Positions 9,068 through 18,651 are shown, numbered from the stretch's first letter. The stretch is DNA of 64,000 bases from Brevundimonas sp. NIBR10 (GCF_027912515.1 NZ_CP115464.1:372001-436000), one strand, 5' to 3'. Program-made: numbers and translations. Notes: generated by a model not told the origin, from the sequence alone.

Positions 9068-10287
9068 TGCGCCGCTCCGCCGTGCGGTCGATGCCGGGTC
9101 TGGCCCGGATCGGCCCAGTCCGGATCGGCATGCTGTGCGGCCTGCTGATGGTGGCCGCCTGTTCGACGACGGCCCCGTCACCCTCGGCACCGCCGCCCGT
9201 GGTCACGCCCCAGGAACCGGCAGCACCCCCGCCCGAACCCGTACCTTACGAAACCCTGCCCGCCGACAGTCCCGCCGGCCTGCCCGGCTGGTCGCGGGAA
9301 GATCACCTGGCCGCCTTCATGGCCTATGCCGAGGGTTGCCGTGCGGCGCGGCAGCCTGCCGCCATGGCCCGTTGCGACGAAGCCCAGGCGATCCGCCAGA
9401 CCTCGAAACCCGTGACCCCGGCCGTGGCCCGCAGCTTCTTCGAGCGCGGCTTCCGCGTCGAGGCGGCCCGGACGCCGGACGGCCGCCCCGGCCTGCTGAC
9501 CAGCTATTTCGCGCCCGAATATCCGGCCCGCCACGCACAGGGGGGCGAGTTCGACATGCCGGTGCTGGCTCGGCCGCTGGATCTGGAAAAGACGGCGGCC
9601 GGCGTGGTGCAGCGCCGTCCAGACGGCTCGACCGGCCCTTATGCCGACCGGGCGGCGATCGAGGCGGCGGCGGCGGCCGGATCGCCCTCCGCGCCCGTCC
9701 TGGCCTGGATGAGGGCCGAGGACCTGTTCTTCCTCCAGATCCAGGGCTCGGGCTATCTGACCTTCGAGGACGGAGCGACGGGGCGGGCCGCCTATGCCGC
9801 CGACAACGGCCGGCCCTTCACCGGCATCGCCCGGCCCATGGCGGCGCAGGGCCTGTTGCCCGAGAACGGCACCTCCGGCGACGCCATCCGCGCATGGCTA
9901 GCCGCGCATAGAGGACGCGAGGCGCGGGCGATCACGGCCCTGAACCCCCGCTATATCTTCTTCGACCTGCAGCCCGACGACGGGGGTCACCCGGCCGGGG
10001 CGGCGGGGATTCCACTCACCGCCCGCCGGTCTATCGCCGTCGATCCCGCCCACTGGACCTACGGCGACCTGGTCTGGATCGAGGCGGACGCAGGCAATCT
10101 GAACGGCGCCCCCCTTCTTGCAGGAGCCCGCGGGGGCTATCAGGGTCTGGTCGTGGCGCTGGACACCGGATCGGCGATCCGGGGGCCGGTCCGCGCCGAC
10201 TTCTACATGGGGCGGGGCGAGGCGGCGGGGGCCGAGGCCGGCACCGTTCGGCATCCCTTGCGGATGTGGCGACTGGTACCGCGCTGA
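9067..10287 (+). CDS. mltA: Membrane-bound lytic murein transglycosylase A
   Basis: A 406-residue lipoprotein enzyme that cleaves peptidoglycan glycan strands with 1,6-anhydro ring formation. The lipobox LMVAAC lies near residue 32, followed by a Pro-rich tether. The MltA domain holds QIQGSGYLTF and NPRYIFF. The C-terminal 3D domain holds ALDTGSAIRGPVRADFYMG with the catalytic Asp. It begins on the last base of the upstream stop, so translation is probably coupled to the Tim44-like gene. Confidence 0.94.
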   Translation: MRRSAVRSMPGLARIGPVRIGMLCGLLMVAACSTTAPSPSAPPPVVTPQEPAAPPPEPVPYETLPADSPAGLPGWSREDHLAAFMAYAEGCRAARQPAAMARCDEAQAIRQTSKPVTPAVARSFFERGFRVEAARTPDGRPGLLTSYFAPEYPARHAQGGEFDMPVLARPLDLEKTAAGVVQRRPDGSTGPYADRAAIEAAAAAGSPSAPVLAWMRAEDLFFLQIQGSGYLTFEDGATGRAAYAADNGRPFTGIARPMAAQGLLPENGTSGDAIRAWLAAHRGREARAITALNPRYIFFDLQPDDGGHPAGAAGIPLTARRSIAVDPAHWTYGDLVWIEADAGNLNGAPLLAGARGGYQGLVVALDTGSAIRGPVRADFYMGRGEAAGAEAGTVRHPLRMWRLVPR

Positions 10288-10390
10288 TCGACCGCATCGG
10301 GACGACGGGGTGCCATGCGGAGCGAATCCCGGCGAACGACGTTAACCCTGTATCAGGCCGCCGCTAAGGCGCGCCGAACGGAGCGTCCCT

Positions 10391-10756
10391 ATGGAAAGTC
10401 TCATCGATTCGATCGGCGGCCTGCTGAACGGCCTGTTCGCCCTGGCCTCGGGCGGGTTCGACAGCGTCAACCAGGTGACCGGCCTGATCATCGCCTTGAT
10501 CGCCGCCCTGATGATGGGCGGCTGGCGCGGTCTGGGCGGCAGCGCGCTGGGGGCCGTGATCGTCGACCGGTTGATCATGATGATCAGGCCCATGCTGGAC
10601 GGCGGTTCGATGGTCCTGCCGGACATCATGAGCCTGGAGTTCTGGATGACCTGTCTGGCCCTGTTCCTGGGCTATGCGATCGCCATCGCCATCTTCTTCT
10701 TCATCAAGACCCTGCTGACCGGCCGCGCCTTCCGCAGCCGGCGCTACGCCCACTGA
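10391..10756 (+). CDS. Small integral membrane protein, function unknown
   Basis: A 121-residue protein with two or three strongly hydrophobic stretches (GLIIALIAALMMGG near residue 32 and a longer one near residues 85-108, FLGYAIAIAIFFFIK). The C-terminus is basic (RAFRSRRYAH), pointing to a cytoplasmic end. I do not recognise the family. It lies about 100 bases behind mltA on the same strand, and the gap contains GTTAACCCTG, so it may have its own promoter. Confidence 0.65.
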   Translation: MESLIDSIGGLLNGLFALASGGFDSVNQVTGLIIALIAALMMGGWRGLGGSALGAVIVDRLIMMIRPMLDGGSMVLPDIMSLEFWMTCLALFLGYAIAIAIFFFIKTLLTGRAFRSRRYAH

Positions 10757-10785
10757 GACTCTGCGGCCGGTTCACATATCGAAGA

Positions 10786-10821
10786 TGTGACAGATTCTCC
10801 GTCACGGGATGGATTGTCACA
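10786..10821. promoter_or_regulatory. Inverted repeat TGTGACA-N22-TGTCACA upstream of the TonB receptor
   Basis: TGTGACA (10786-10792) and TGTCACA (10815-10821) form a 7-bp inverted repeat separated by 22 bases, about 125 bases before the receptor start. The half-site resembles those bound by CRP/FNR-like or other dimeric regulators, but the spacing is unusual. The rest of the 189-base gap shows no other clear signal. Confidence 0.35.
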
Positions 10822-10945
10822 CCCCCGAAGAGAAACCGCGAAACAGGCGTCGTGGAACCGTCGCGGTGACGTAGCTGCGCAGGGCTAAGGGCCGCCCCAT
10901 CGGATCGAGGCGAAATATCGCCCGGTCGCGCGTGGGGATCATGCA

Positions 10946-13765
10946 ATGAAACTGGCTCTTCTTCTGGGCGCATCCATCGTGCCGCTCGCCTTTGCCGGCG
11001 CCGTGTCGGCCGCCGAAACCGCACCGTCCGTGGCCGAGGCCCCGCCGGCGGGCGAGGTCCTTTCGGGCCGGATCACCGGGCCTTCCGGTGCCGCCCTGCC
11101 GGGCGCGGAGATCGTGGTGCGCGAGACCGGTCGCCGGGCGGTAACGGACACCCAGGGGACGTTCAGCCTGTCGGGCCTGCAACCCGGACCCGCGACACTC
11201 GAAATCCGCTACCTCGGCCTGCCCGATGCGACACGACCCGTCACGGTCGCCGCCGGCACTGTGACCACACTGGACATCGCCCTGATCGCCGACGCTGACG
11301 CCGTGTCGATCGAGGACGTGGTCGTGACCGGGGTGATCACGGACGGGATCGCCCGCTCGCTGAACCAGCAGCGCAACGCCCAGGGCACCGTCAACATCCT
11401 GTCGGCCGACGCCATCGGCCGCTATCCCGACCCCAATGTCGCGGAATCGCTCCAGCGGGTCCAGGGCATCGCCATCCAGCGCGATCAGGGCGAAGGCCGC
11501 TACATCAACGTGCGTGGCGCGCCCGCCGCCTTCACCGCCGTGTCCGTCGACGGAGTCGCCGTCCCTGCCGTCTCGCCCACCACGCGCGCCGTCGACCTCG
11601 ACACCCTGCCGTCCGACATCGTCTCGACCGTGGAAGTCTCCAAGACCCTGTCGCCCAGCCAGGACGCCGACTCGATCGCCGGCGCCGTCAACATCAAGAC
11701 GCGCTCGCCCTTCGACCAGCGCAGCCTGGCGGTCAGCGCCTATGGCGGCGGCAGCTACAACGACTACGGCGGTTCGGATGTCCGCGCGGGCGGCACCCTG
11801 TCCAACGTCTTCGGACCGGACCAGACCTTCGGCGCCCTGGTGTCGCTGAGCTTCTCCCAGACCAACCGCCGGCCCGAGAACGTCGAGAACGCGTGGAACT
11901 ACAACGCCACCACCAACCGCTATTATCTCGATGAGACCCTGTTCAAGGACTATGAGACCGAACGCACCCGCAAGGCGATCACGGCGGCGCTGGAATGGCG
12001 GCCGTCCGACGCCACCCGGGCCTGGCTGCGCGGGTCGTTCGCCGAGTTCAACGACAACGAGTTCCGCGACACCCTGCGCTTCACCTATTCGGACGGGGTG
12101 CTTCAGGCTGGATCGACCGACCGGACCGCGACCTTCACCGGCGCGCGCATCTACAAGCAACTGCGTCACCGCGAGCAGGACAATCAGATCGCGACCCTGA
12201 ACCTGGGCGCGGAACACACCTTCACCAACGGGGCCGTGCTGGACGGCGCGGTGTCGTGGGCCCGCAGCGAGCAGACCTATCCGCACCGCGACGAACTGGT
12301 CTATCGCTCGGGGTCCCAGACCCTGAGCTACGACACGACCAACCACTATTCGCCGACCTATTCGCCGTTCGCCTCGACCTACTATGCGACGCCGACCAAC
12401 TACAGCTTCCGGGAAAACACCTTCCGCTCGAACACGACCGAACAAGAGGACGTGGCGGTCAAGGCCAATCTGGAACTGCCGACCGTGCTGTTCGACCGCG
12501 ACGTGACACTGAAGTTCGGGGCCAAGTACGCGACCCGCGACATCACCGCCGACGAGGAACGCTATCGCGACCGGACCACCACCGCCCCGGTCAACCCCGG
12601 CCTGCTGGCCCCTCTGCTGAGCACCTCCCCGTCGCAGAATTATGACTACGACCTGGGTCTGAAGTTCGATCACGATCTGGTCGAGACCTATCTCGACGGC
12701 GTGCGCGCGGTCTCGACCAATGCCGCGTCACGGCGCATCCCCCAGTCGCTGAGCGCCGACTACACCGCGCAGGAAGACATCCTGGCCGGCTATGGCCAGG
12801 CCCGGTTCGATATCGGGGCGACCAACGTCCTGGTGGGGTTGAGGCTGGAACAGACCAGCTTCGACGGATCCGCCCTGGTGGTGCCGCCGGGTGGCACGAC
12901 AGGGACCTTGCGCACGGTCGGACGCGAGCAGACCGACTTCTTCCCCAATCTGACGGTTCGTCACAGCTTCAACGACAACCTGATCGGTCGTGTCGCCCTG
13001 ACACGCGCCATCTCGCGTCCCGAGTATGCCGACATCGTCCCCCGGGTGCTGGAAACCACTGACGCTGGCGTGACCACAGTGGCGCGCGGCAATCCCGACC
13101 TGCGACCCACCCTGTCGAACAACTTCGACGCAGGCCTGGAATACTATCTGCGGCCGCTGGGCGTCGTCTCGATCAACGCCTTCTACAAGGACCTGTCGAA
13201 CTACCGCTTCACCCTGAACTCGGTCGAGCCCTATGTCCTGCCGGGCGGGACCGTCAGCGCCATCGTGACCGAAACCCGCAATGCGCCCGAGGGTCATCTT
13301 TCGGGGGTGGAGTTGAACTGGCAGCAGACTTTCGATTTCCTGCCGGGCTGGGCTTCGGGTTTCGGGGTGTTCGCCAACTACACCCTGACCGATGCGGAGA
13401 TCAAAACCCGCCGCGCCTATGCCGGACGCAACACCTTTGTCCTGCCCGGTCAGTCGGACACCACCTGGAACGCCGCGCTGTTCTACGAGAAGTACGGCTT
13501 CAGCGCCCGGGTGTCCTATACCCACCGCAGCGACTTCCTGGAGGCCATCGACGCGACCCGGCCCGGGCTCGACCTCTATGTCGAGGGTCGTGGCCAGCTG
13601 GACTTCACCTCCAGCTACGATTTCGGCAACGGGATCGAGGTGTTCGGCGAGGCCAAGAACCTGACCGACTCGGCCGGCGTCCGCTACTACGGCTCGACCG
13701 AGCGGACCTATGAGTACGAGAAGTTCGGCTACAACGTCTTCGTCGGCGTGCGCTTCAAGCTCTGA
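10946..13765 (+). CDS. TonB-dependent outer-membrane receptor with carboxypeptidase-like N-terminal domain
   Basis: A 939-residue outer-membrane receptor. Signal peptide residues 1-22 (ends VSAA). A carboxypeptidase-regulatory-like beta-sandwich covers about 35-110 (GEVLSGRITGPSG). A TonB box-like IEDVVVTG follows, then the plug with RYPDPNVAESLQRVQGI and INVRGAP, and a beta-barrel ending in aromatic FVGVRFKL. This plug signature is common in Caulobacter and Xanthomonas receptors for plant glycans and other large ligands. No transport or glycan-degrading genes are adjacent, so the ligand is unknown. A strong terminator follows. Confidence 0.92.
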   Translation: MKLALLLGASIVPLAFAGAVSAAETAPSVAEAPPAGEVLSGRITGPSGAALPGAEIVVRETGRRAVTDTQGTFSLSGLQPGPATLEIRYLGLPDATRPVTVAAGTVTTLDIALIADADAVSIEDVVVTGVITDGIARSLNQQRNAQGTVNILSADAIGRYPDPNVAESLQRVQGIAIQRDQGEGRYINVRGAPAAFTAVSVDGVAVPAVSPTTRAVDLDTLPSDIVSTVEVSKTLSPSQDADSIAGAVNIKTRSPFDQRSLAVSAYGGGSYNDYGGSDVRAGGTLSNVFGPDQTFGALVSLSFSQTNRRPENVENAWNYNATTNRYYLDETLFKDYETERTRKAITAALEWRPSDATRAWLRGSFAEFNDNEFRDTLRFTYSDGVLQAGSTDRTATFTGARIYKQLRHREQDNQIATLNLGAEHTFTNGAVLDGAVSWARSEQTYPHRDELVYRSGSQTLSYDTTNHYSPTYSPFASTYYATPTNYSFRENTFRSNTTEQEDVAVKANLELPTVLFDRDVTLKFGAKYATRDITADEERYRDRTTTAPVNPGLLAPLLSTSPSQNYDYDLGLKFDHDLVETYLDGVRAVSTNAASRRIPQSLSADYTAQEDILAGYGQARFDIGATNVLVGLRLEQTSFDGSALVVPPGGTTGTLRTVGREQTDFFPNLTVRHSFNDNLIGRVALTRAISRPEYADIVPRVLETTDAGVTTVARGNPDLRPTLSNNFDAGLEYYLRPLGVVSINAFYKDLSNYRFTLNSVEPYVLPGGTVSAIVTETRNAPEGHLSGVELNWQQTFDFLPGWASGFGVFANYTLTDAEIKTRRAYAGRNTFVLPGQSDTTWNAALFYEKYGFSARVSYTHRSDFLEAIDATRPGLDLYVEGRGQLDFTSSYDFGNGIEVFGEAKNLTDSAGVRYYGSTERTYEYEKFGYNVFVGVRFKL

Positions 13766-13789
13766 AGCTGACGAGACCTGACGAAAGAG

Positions 13790-13818
13790 AGGCCGGGCGG
13801 CGACGTCCGGCCTTTTTT
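13790..13818 (+). terminator. Rho-independent terminator after the TonB receptor
   Basis: The stem GGCCGG (13791-13796) pairs with CCGGCC (13807-13812) and is followed at once by six T residues. It lies 25 bases after the receptor stop. Confidence 0.85.
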
Positions 13819-13987
13819 CATGCCTCCTTCAGGGGGCGGTGCGTCATCTGCGGGCGGCGGCTTGACGGACGGGGTTCAGGCGGTCGAGTGATGGGCGGCG
13901 TTTCGCCTGCCGGGCGAGAACAGGCTCGCACTTTGCAACGTGCGGCCTATGCGGCGCGGGGCTGCGCCGAAATGGGACGACCGAACG

Positions 13988-15769
13988 ATGTTTCTGGAGG
14001 GCGAGGTCAACTGGGTGTGGGTGCTGGCGGTTCTCGCCGGCATCATGACCCTGATCGCCGCCTATTCCACCTGGTTCGCCCTGACCCACAGGAGCCGGGT
14101 CGTGACCACCACCGGCGAGCTGGACGTGGTGCAGAAGGTCGCCGAATCGGCCGACAAGCGGCTGTTCGAGACCCTGAACGCCATTCCCGTCGCCATCGTC
14201 GAGACAGACACGCAAGGGAAATTCGTCTTCGCCAACCGGGCCGCGCACCAGCTGATGGGGCGACGCGACGCCGAACTGCTGGGCTTGCGGTTCCACTCGG
14301 CGACCTGGGGCATCACCTTTCCGGACGGACGGCCGATCCCGCCCGACATGCTGCCCAGCGCCCGGGCCCTGCGCGGCCAGACGGTGCGCGGTTTCCAGCA
14401 CATCCTGGCCAATCCGGCGACGCGGCGAAAGATGCTGGTCTCGGTCACCGCCATGCCGATCGAGAACGACATGGGCCAGATCGTCGGATCGACGGCCGCC
14501 ATCGTCGAGACCGACGGCCTGACCACGCCCGACACCGTCGTCGTCGAACCCACGGTCGATCCGGTCGCCGAGATCACCGGCCGGGTGTTCGAGGCGGCGT
14601 CCAGCGCCCTGGTGGTCGTGACCCTGCAAGGCGAGATCCGGCTGGCCAACGGTCAGGCCCTGGACCGGATCGACGGCCAGCCCTGTATCGGCGCCGACTT
14701 CGCCGACCGATTCGTGGCCCCGGTGAACAGGGTCGAGGCACGCCAGTCCCTGCGCGCCGCCCTGCGCGTCGGCCCCGGCGAGGCGGGTCCGCTGATGGTG
14801 CCCGGTCCTGACGGCGTTCCCATGCGCTGGAACATCCTGCCACTGGCGGGGCCCGACGGCGTGACCGAATCCCTGTTGCTGGCCGGTGAGGCCGTGCCAG
14901 CTGAGGTTGAGGCCGATGCCCCCTCCGAAGCCGTCGCCTCCGAGGCCGATGCCGTTGTCGCGCAGGCGGTCCGCGAGCGTGATGAGGCCCGCACACTGGC
15001 CGAAGACGCCCTGGACCAGGCCCGCGCCGCCCGCGCCGAGGCCGACACCGCCCTGGCCGAGGCCGAAAGGTTGGCCGCCCTGCTCCACGCCGAGAGCGAC
15101 GCCGGGCGGGGGCTGGAGACGGTCGGACGCATCACCGGCGACGTGGCTCGAGACTTCAACGCCCTGCTGGGCGTCATCACCTCGGCGCTCGACATGATCC
15201 TGAAACAGGCGGACGACGCCGGGCGCGTGCGCCGCCTGGGCGAGGCGGCCCTGGCGGCCGGGCGTCGCGGCGAGGCCGTGACCCAGCGTCTGTCGGCCTT
15301 CGTCGAGACCAGTGAGAGCGAGGTCCGAACCCTGGACGTCGGCGTCCTGTTGCGCGCCATGGAAAGTCGCCTGCGCGCCCAGGCGGGGCCCGGCATCGAC
15401 CTTCTGGTCGAGGCCCCGTCCGGTCCCGCCCCTGCCCGGCTGGACCCCGTCGCCTTCGAGGCCACGGTGCGGGCGCTTCTGACCAATGCGGTCGAGGCGG
15501 TCGGCGGCACGGGTTCCGTCGCCGTCCGGCTGGAGATGACCGATCAGGGGCCCCGGCTCAGCGTCCGCGACACCGGCCCCGGCATGGACCGCGACGTCGC
15601 CGCCCGCGCCGTCGAACCCTTCTTCACGACCAAGACCGGTCAGGCCGGGCTGGGTCTGGCCCAGGCCGCCGCCTTCGCCAGTCAGTCCGGCGGGGCACTG
15701 TCGATCGAGACCACGCCAGGCGAGGGGGCCGAGGTCGCCGTGTCCCTGGCCGATCCCCACGCGGCCTGA
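13988..15769 (+). CDS. PAS-domain sensor histidine kinase with Arg in place of the phosphoacceptor His
   Basis: 593 residues: one N-terminal membrane helix (VWVLAVLAGIMTLIAAY), a PAS domain from about residue 50, a second weaker PAS-like region (about 195-295), a long Ala/Glu-rich coiled coil (about 310-375), then the HDFNNLL-type dimerisation region and an ATPase domain. The ATPase looks intact: N-box LLTNAVEAV, G1 DTGPGM, F-box FFTTK and G2 GLGLA. The phosphoacceptor motif reads VARDFNALL, so the invariant His is Arg388 (codon CGA at 15149). It therefore cannot phosphorylate itself in the normal way. No response regulator is adjacent. ATG 13988 is preferred over GTG 13940. Confidence 0.88.
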   Translation: MFLEGEVNWVWVLAVLAGIMTLIAAYSTWFALTHRSRVVTTTGELDVVQKVAESADKRLFETLNAIPVAIVETDTQGKFVFANRAAHQLMGRRDAELLGLRFHSATWGITFPDGRPIPPDMLPSARALRGQTVRGFQHILANPATRRKMLVSVTAMPIENDMGQIVGSTAAIVETDGLTTPDTVVVEPTVDPVAEITGRVFEAASSALVVVTLQGEIRLANGQALDRIDGQPCIGADFADRFVAPVNRVEARQSLRAALRVGPGEAGPLMVPGPDGVPMRWNILPLAGPDGVTESLLLAGEAVPAEVEADAPSEAVASEADAVVAQAVRERDEARTLAEDALDQARAARAEADTALAEAERLAALLHAESDAGRGLETVGRITGDVARDFNALLGVITSALDMILKQADDAGRVRRLGEAALAAGRRGEAVTQRLSAFVETSESEVRTLDVGVLLRAMESRLRAQAGPGIDLLVEAPSGPAPARLDPVAFEATVRALLTNAVEAVGGTGSVAVRLEMTDQGPRLSVRDTGPGMDRDVAARAVEPFFTTKTGQAGLGLAQAAAFASQSGGALSIETTPGEGAEVAVSLADPHAA

Positions 15770-15791
15770 GCGACGCTAGACGCATTCCAGC

Positions 15792-16673
15792 TCAGACGGG
15801 AGGCGGGGGTCCGAACTTGCCGGCGTTGTAGTCCTCGATCGCCTGGATGATCTCCTCGCGCGTGTTCATCACGAACGGCCCATGGGAGAACACAGGCTCG
15901 CCGATCGGTGCGGCATGACCCAGCAGGACGACGGCGTCCGTACCCGCCTCGATCGCCACCGCATCCCCGTCGTCGTTCAGCGTCACCAGATGCCACGGCT
16001 CGACCGATGCGCCACCGACCGAGACCTGGCCCCTGACGACATAGAGGAAGACGTTACGACCGCGCGCGATCGGCGCCGTGAACGTCCCGCCGGACCGGAA
16101 CCGCACCACCGCCATCTGGACGTCAATCAGCGACTGGATCGGGGCGGTCGTCTCGCCCCAGCGACCCGAGACGGCCTCGACCGTGACCCGCCCATCGTCG
16201 GTCGTGAAGGTCGGGATGTCCTCGGCCTGGAGCCCGACATAGGCCGGTGCCGTCATCTTCAGCCGCGAAGGCAGATTGACCCAGAGCTGGAGGATCTCCA
16301 TCGGCCCGCCGTCGCGCTTGAAGCCGGCCGGAGACAGTTCGGCGTGGATCAGGCCCGATCCGGCCGTCATCCACTGGATCCCGCCGGCGCGGATGATGCT
16401 CTCGCCGCCGCCGGAATCGTTGTGCGCCAGCTCGCCCTCCAGGATGAAGGTCACGGTCTCGAACCCCCGATGCGGATGCGGCCCGAACGGCAGGCCGCGA
16501 TTGCCGGGCGCATAGGTCTGGGGCCCATGGTGGTTCAGGAACAGGAAGGGATCGACCTGGTCCAGACCCGGTCCGGGCAGGGGCCGACGGGTGATCAGGT
16601 CGCCGATGTCGTCACGGACGGCCTGATGCCGACGGGCGACGGTGCGGGGAGTCAGGGATGTCATCAGCAACAT
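15792..16673 (-). CDS. Pirin family protein
   Basis: A 293-residue bicupin of the pirin family; some members are quercetinases or redox-sensing regulators. The N-terminal cupin keeps the metal-site pattern GPHPHRGFETVT and then WMTAGSGLIHAE. The C-terminal cupin is poorer in His, as usual. ATG 16673 or the methionine three codons later could be the start. It is convergent with the kinase gene and divergent from pheS. Confidence 0.9.
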   Translation of the reverse strand: MLLMTSLTPRTVARRHQAVRDDIGDLITRRPLPGPGLDQVDPFLFLNHHGPQTYAPGNRGLPFGPHPHRGFETVTFILEGELAHNDSGGGESIIRAGGIQWMTAGSGLIHAELSPAGFKRDGGPMEILQLWVNLPSRLKMTAPAYVGLQAEDIPTFTTDDGRVTVEAVSGRWGETTAPIQSLIDVQMAVVRFRSGGTFTAPIARGRNVFLYVVRGQVSVGGASVEPWHLVTLNDDGDAVAIEAGTDAVVLLGHAAPIGEPVFSHGPFVMNTREEIIQAIEDYNAGKFGPPPPV

Positions 16674-16743
16674 CTAATGTGCCGGATCACGGGTCGCCAG
16701 CGGCTTCCGGCGCGTTTCGACGGCACCACCCGCCGCCCCGAGG

Positions 16744-16772
16744 GTGACGAACGCCGCGCCAGAGGCTAGACG
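16744..16772 (+). promoter_or_regulatory. Candidate sigma-73-type promoter of pheS, near-leaderless
   Basis: GTGACGA (16744-16750), 14 bases, GCTAGACG (16765-16772): close to the Caulobacter TTGACGS-N10-14-GCTANAWC consensus. Only nine bases separate the -10 element from ATG 16782, so the transcript would have almost no leader. No Shine-Dalgarno is visible there. Confidence 0.6.
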
Positions 16773-16781
16773 CTGCCGACC

Positions 16782-17864
16782 ATGTCCCATTCCGACCTTC
16801 CCCAGCTCGAACTCGACCTGATCAACGCGATCGGCGGCGCGACCACCGTGGCCGAGGTCGAGGCCGTGCGGGTCTCCGCCCTCGGCAAGACCGGCGTCAT
16901 CTCCGGCCTGTTGAAGGGGATGGGCACGATGAGCCCCGACGAGCGGCGCGAACAGGGGCCGGTCATCAACGGCCTGCGCGACCGGGTCGCCTCGGCGATC
17001 GCGAACAGGAAGGCCGAGCTGGAGGCCGCCGAGCTGGACGCGCGGCTGCTGTCCGAGCGCATCGACCTGACCCTGCCGTCGCGGCCTCGCCGAAAGGGCG
17101 CGGTCCATCCGACCATGCAGGTGATGGACGAGATGGTCGCCATCTTCGCCTCCATGGGCTTCGCCGTCGCCGAAGGGCCCGACATCGAGGACGATTTTCA
17201 CAATTTCACCGCGCTCAATTTTCCGCCCAAACATCCGGCACGGGAGATGCACGACACCTTCTTCCTGAGGCCCGACCCCGAAACGGGCGAGCGCAAGGTG
17301 CTGCGGACCCATACGTCGCCCGTGCAGGTCCGCACCATGATATCGCGGCAACCGCCGATCCGCATCATCGCGCCCGGCCGGACCTTCCGTAAGGATTCCG
17401 ACGCCACCCACACCCCGATGTTCCATCAGGTCGAGGGCCTGGTGATCGATCGCGACATCCACATGGGACACCTGAAGACGACGCTGCAGACCTTCATCGC
17501 CCGGTTCTTCGAGCTGGACGCCGTGGATGCACGCTTCCGCCCGCACCACTTCCCCTTCACCGAGCCCTCGGCCGAGATGGACATCCGCTGCGACCGCTCC
17601 GGCGGCCAGCTCAAGTTCAACGAAGGTGACGACTGGCTGGAAATCCTCGGCTGCGGGATGGTGCATCCCAATGTGCTGAGGAACTGCGGCATCGACCCGG
17701 ACGAATACCAGGGCTTCGCCTTCGGCATGGGCGTCGATCGCCTGGCCATGCTGAAGTACGGCATGCCCGACCTGCGCCCCATGTTCGAGGCCGACACACG
17801 GTGGCTGGCCCACTACGGCTTCTCCGCCTTCTCCGCCCCCAATCCCGCCTCCGGCCTGAGCTGA
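16782..17864 (+). CDS. pheS: Phenylalanyl-tRNA synthetase alpha subunit
   Basis: A 360-residue class II aminoacyl-tRNA synthetase subunit that carries the catalytic site of the alpha2-beta2 enzyme. An N-terminal coiled coil (about 1-95) precedes the catalytic core. Motif 2 is [19 protein letters not shown] and motif 3 is [13 protein letters not shown]. It heads an operon of four genes ending in pheT; the expected direct pheS-pheT adjacency is broken by two small genes. Confidence 0.97.
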   Translation: MSHSDLPQLELDLINAIGGATTVAEVEAVRVSALGKTGVISGLLKGMGTMSPDERREQGPVINGLRDRVASAIANRKAELEAAELDARLLSERIDLTLPSRPRRKGAVHPTMQVMDEMVAIFASMGFAVAEGPDIEDDFHNFTALNFPPKHPAREMHDTFFLRPDPETGERKVLRTHTSPVQVRTMISRQPPIRIIAPGRTFRKDSDATHTPMFHQVEGLVIDRDIHMGHLKTTLQTFIARFFELDAVDARFRPHHFPFTEPSAEMDIRCDRSGGQLKFNEGDDWLEILGCGMVHPNVLRNCGIDPDEYQGFAFGMGVDRLAMLKYGMPDLRPMFEADTRWLAHYGFSAFSAPNPASGLS

Positions 17865-17869
17865 TCGTC

Positions 17870-18277
17870 ATGACCCAGAACCCCCTCCACGACGAAGCCC
17901 TCGGCCGCGAACAGGTCGCCCGCACCACCTTCGAGAAGGAAGCCGTCTGGCTGCCCCTGCTGGGTGTCCAGCACCTGAATGCCGGGGAGACCGTCATTCG
18001 CGGAAAGACCTTCACCGACTGCGTCATCCAGGGTCCGGCCGTGATCGCGGCCATGGGCGGGGTGTCGCTGGAAGGCTGCAACCTGGGAGCCACGACCAAT
18101 CCCAGAAGCCTGATGCTGCGGCCGCTGGGCGATCACATCATCGGGGCGATCGGCCTGGTGGATTGCCGTTTCGTGCGCTGCAAATTCGTCCAGATCGGCT
18201 TCACGGGACCCGAGGCCGTGCTCGATGATCTGGCGGCCGGCCTGACCGGCCTGTCCACCGAAGGGACCGGCGCATGA
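17870..18277 (+). CDS. Pentapeptide-like small protein 1, between pheS and pheT
   Basis: A 135-residue protein of unknown function. Residues 50-120 show short repeating strands with regularly placed Cys and hydrophobic residues (GKTFTDCVIQGPAVI, LEGCNLGA, VDCRFVRCKF), suggesting a small right-handed beta-helix of pentapeptide type. It is a paralogue of the next gene, sharing the order TFxDC, GPAVI, GCNLG, LMLxPLG, DCRFxRCxF and TG. ATG 17870 is five bases past the pheS stop, and its own stop overlaps the next start by four bases. Nothing in it suggests tRNA or aminoacyl chemistry. Confidence 0.75.
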   Translation: MTQNPLHDEALGREQVARTTFEKEAVWLPLLGVQHLNAGETVIRGKTFTDCVIQGPAVIAAMGGVSLEGCNLGATTNPRSLMLRPLGDHIIGAIGLVDCRFVRCKFVQIGFTGPEAVLDDLAAGLTGLSTEGTGA

Positions 18278-18651
18278 CCCCGGGTTTCCAATTCGCCGCC
18301 TATGGTGCCGGTCCGATCTACACGGGTCAGCGGATCTGGCTGCCGCTGCTGATGCATGAGGTCGCGCTGGGCGGTGCCTCGGTGATCGAGGGCCGGACCT
18401 TCATCGACTGCGAGCTTCACGGCCCCGCCGTGATCGTGCCGGTCTCGGGCTGCGACTTCGCAGGCTGCAACCTGGGTTCGGCCGACGGCGACATGGCCAA
18501 TCTGATGCTGCAACCCCTGGGGCCGACCAAGATCACCGGCTGCATTCCGTTCCGCGACTGCCGGTTCGAGCGGTGCGGGTTCTTCTCGGTCGCCTATACG
18601 GGCGCGCCGGACTTCCTCGACGGCCTGCGCGGCATCGGGGTGCAGCCGTGA
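18274..18651 (+). CDS. Pentapeptide-like small protein 2, between pheS and pheT
   Basis: A 125-residue paralogue of the preceding protein with the same block order ([36 protein letters not shown]), evidently from a tandem duplication followed by divergence. It starts inside the previous gene (ATGA overlap), and its stop overlaps the GTG start of pheT (GTGA). The tight coupling implies that all four proteins are made from one transcript, perhaps in fixed ratio. Function is unknown. Confidence 0.75.
   Translation: MTPGFQFAAYGAGPIYTGQRIWLPLLMHEVALGGASVIEGRTFIDCELHGPAVIVPVSGCDFAGCNLGSADGDMANLMLQPLGPTKITGCIPFRDCRFERCGFFSVAYTGAPDFLDGLRGIGVQP

Noticed and set aside
10817..12673. 618-codon open frame opposite the TonB receptor
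   Set aside because: Antisense shadow; no domain and no ribosome site.
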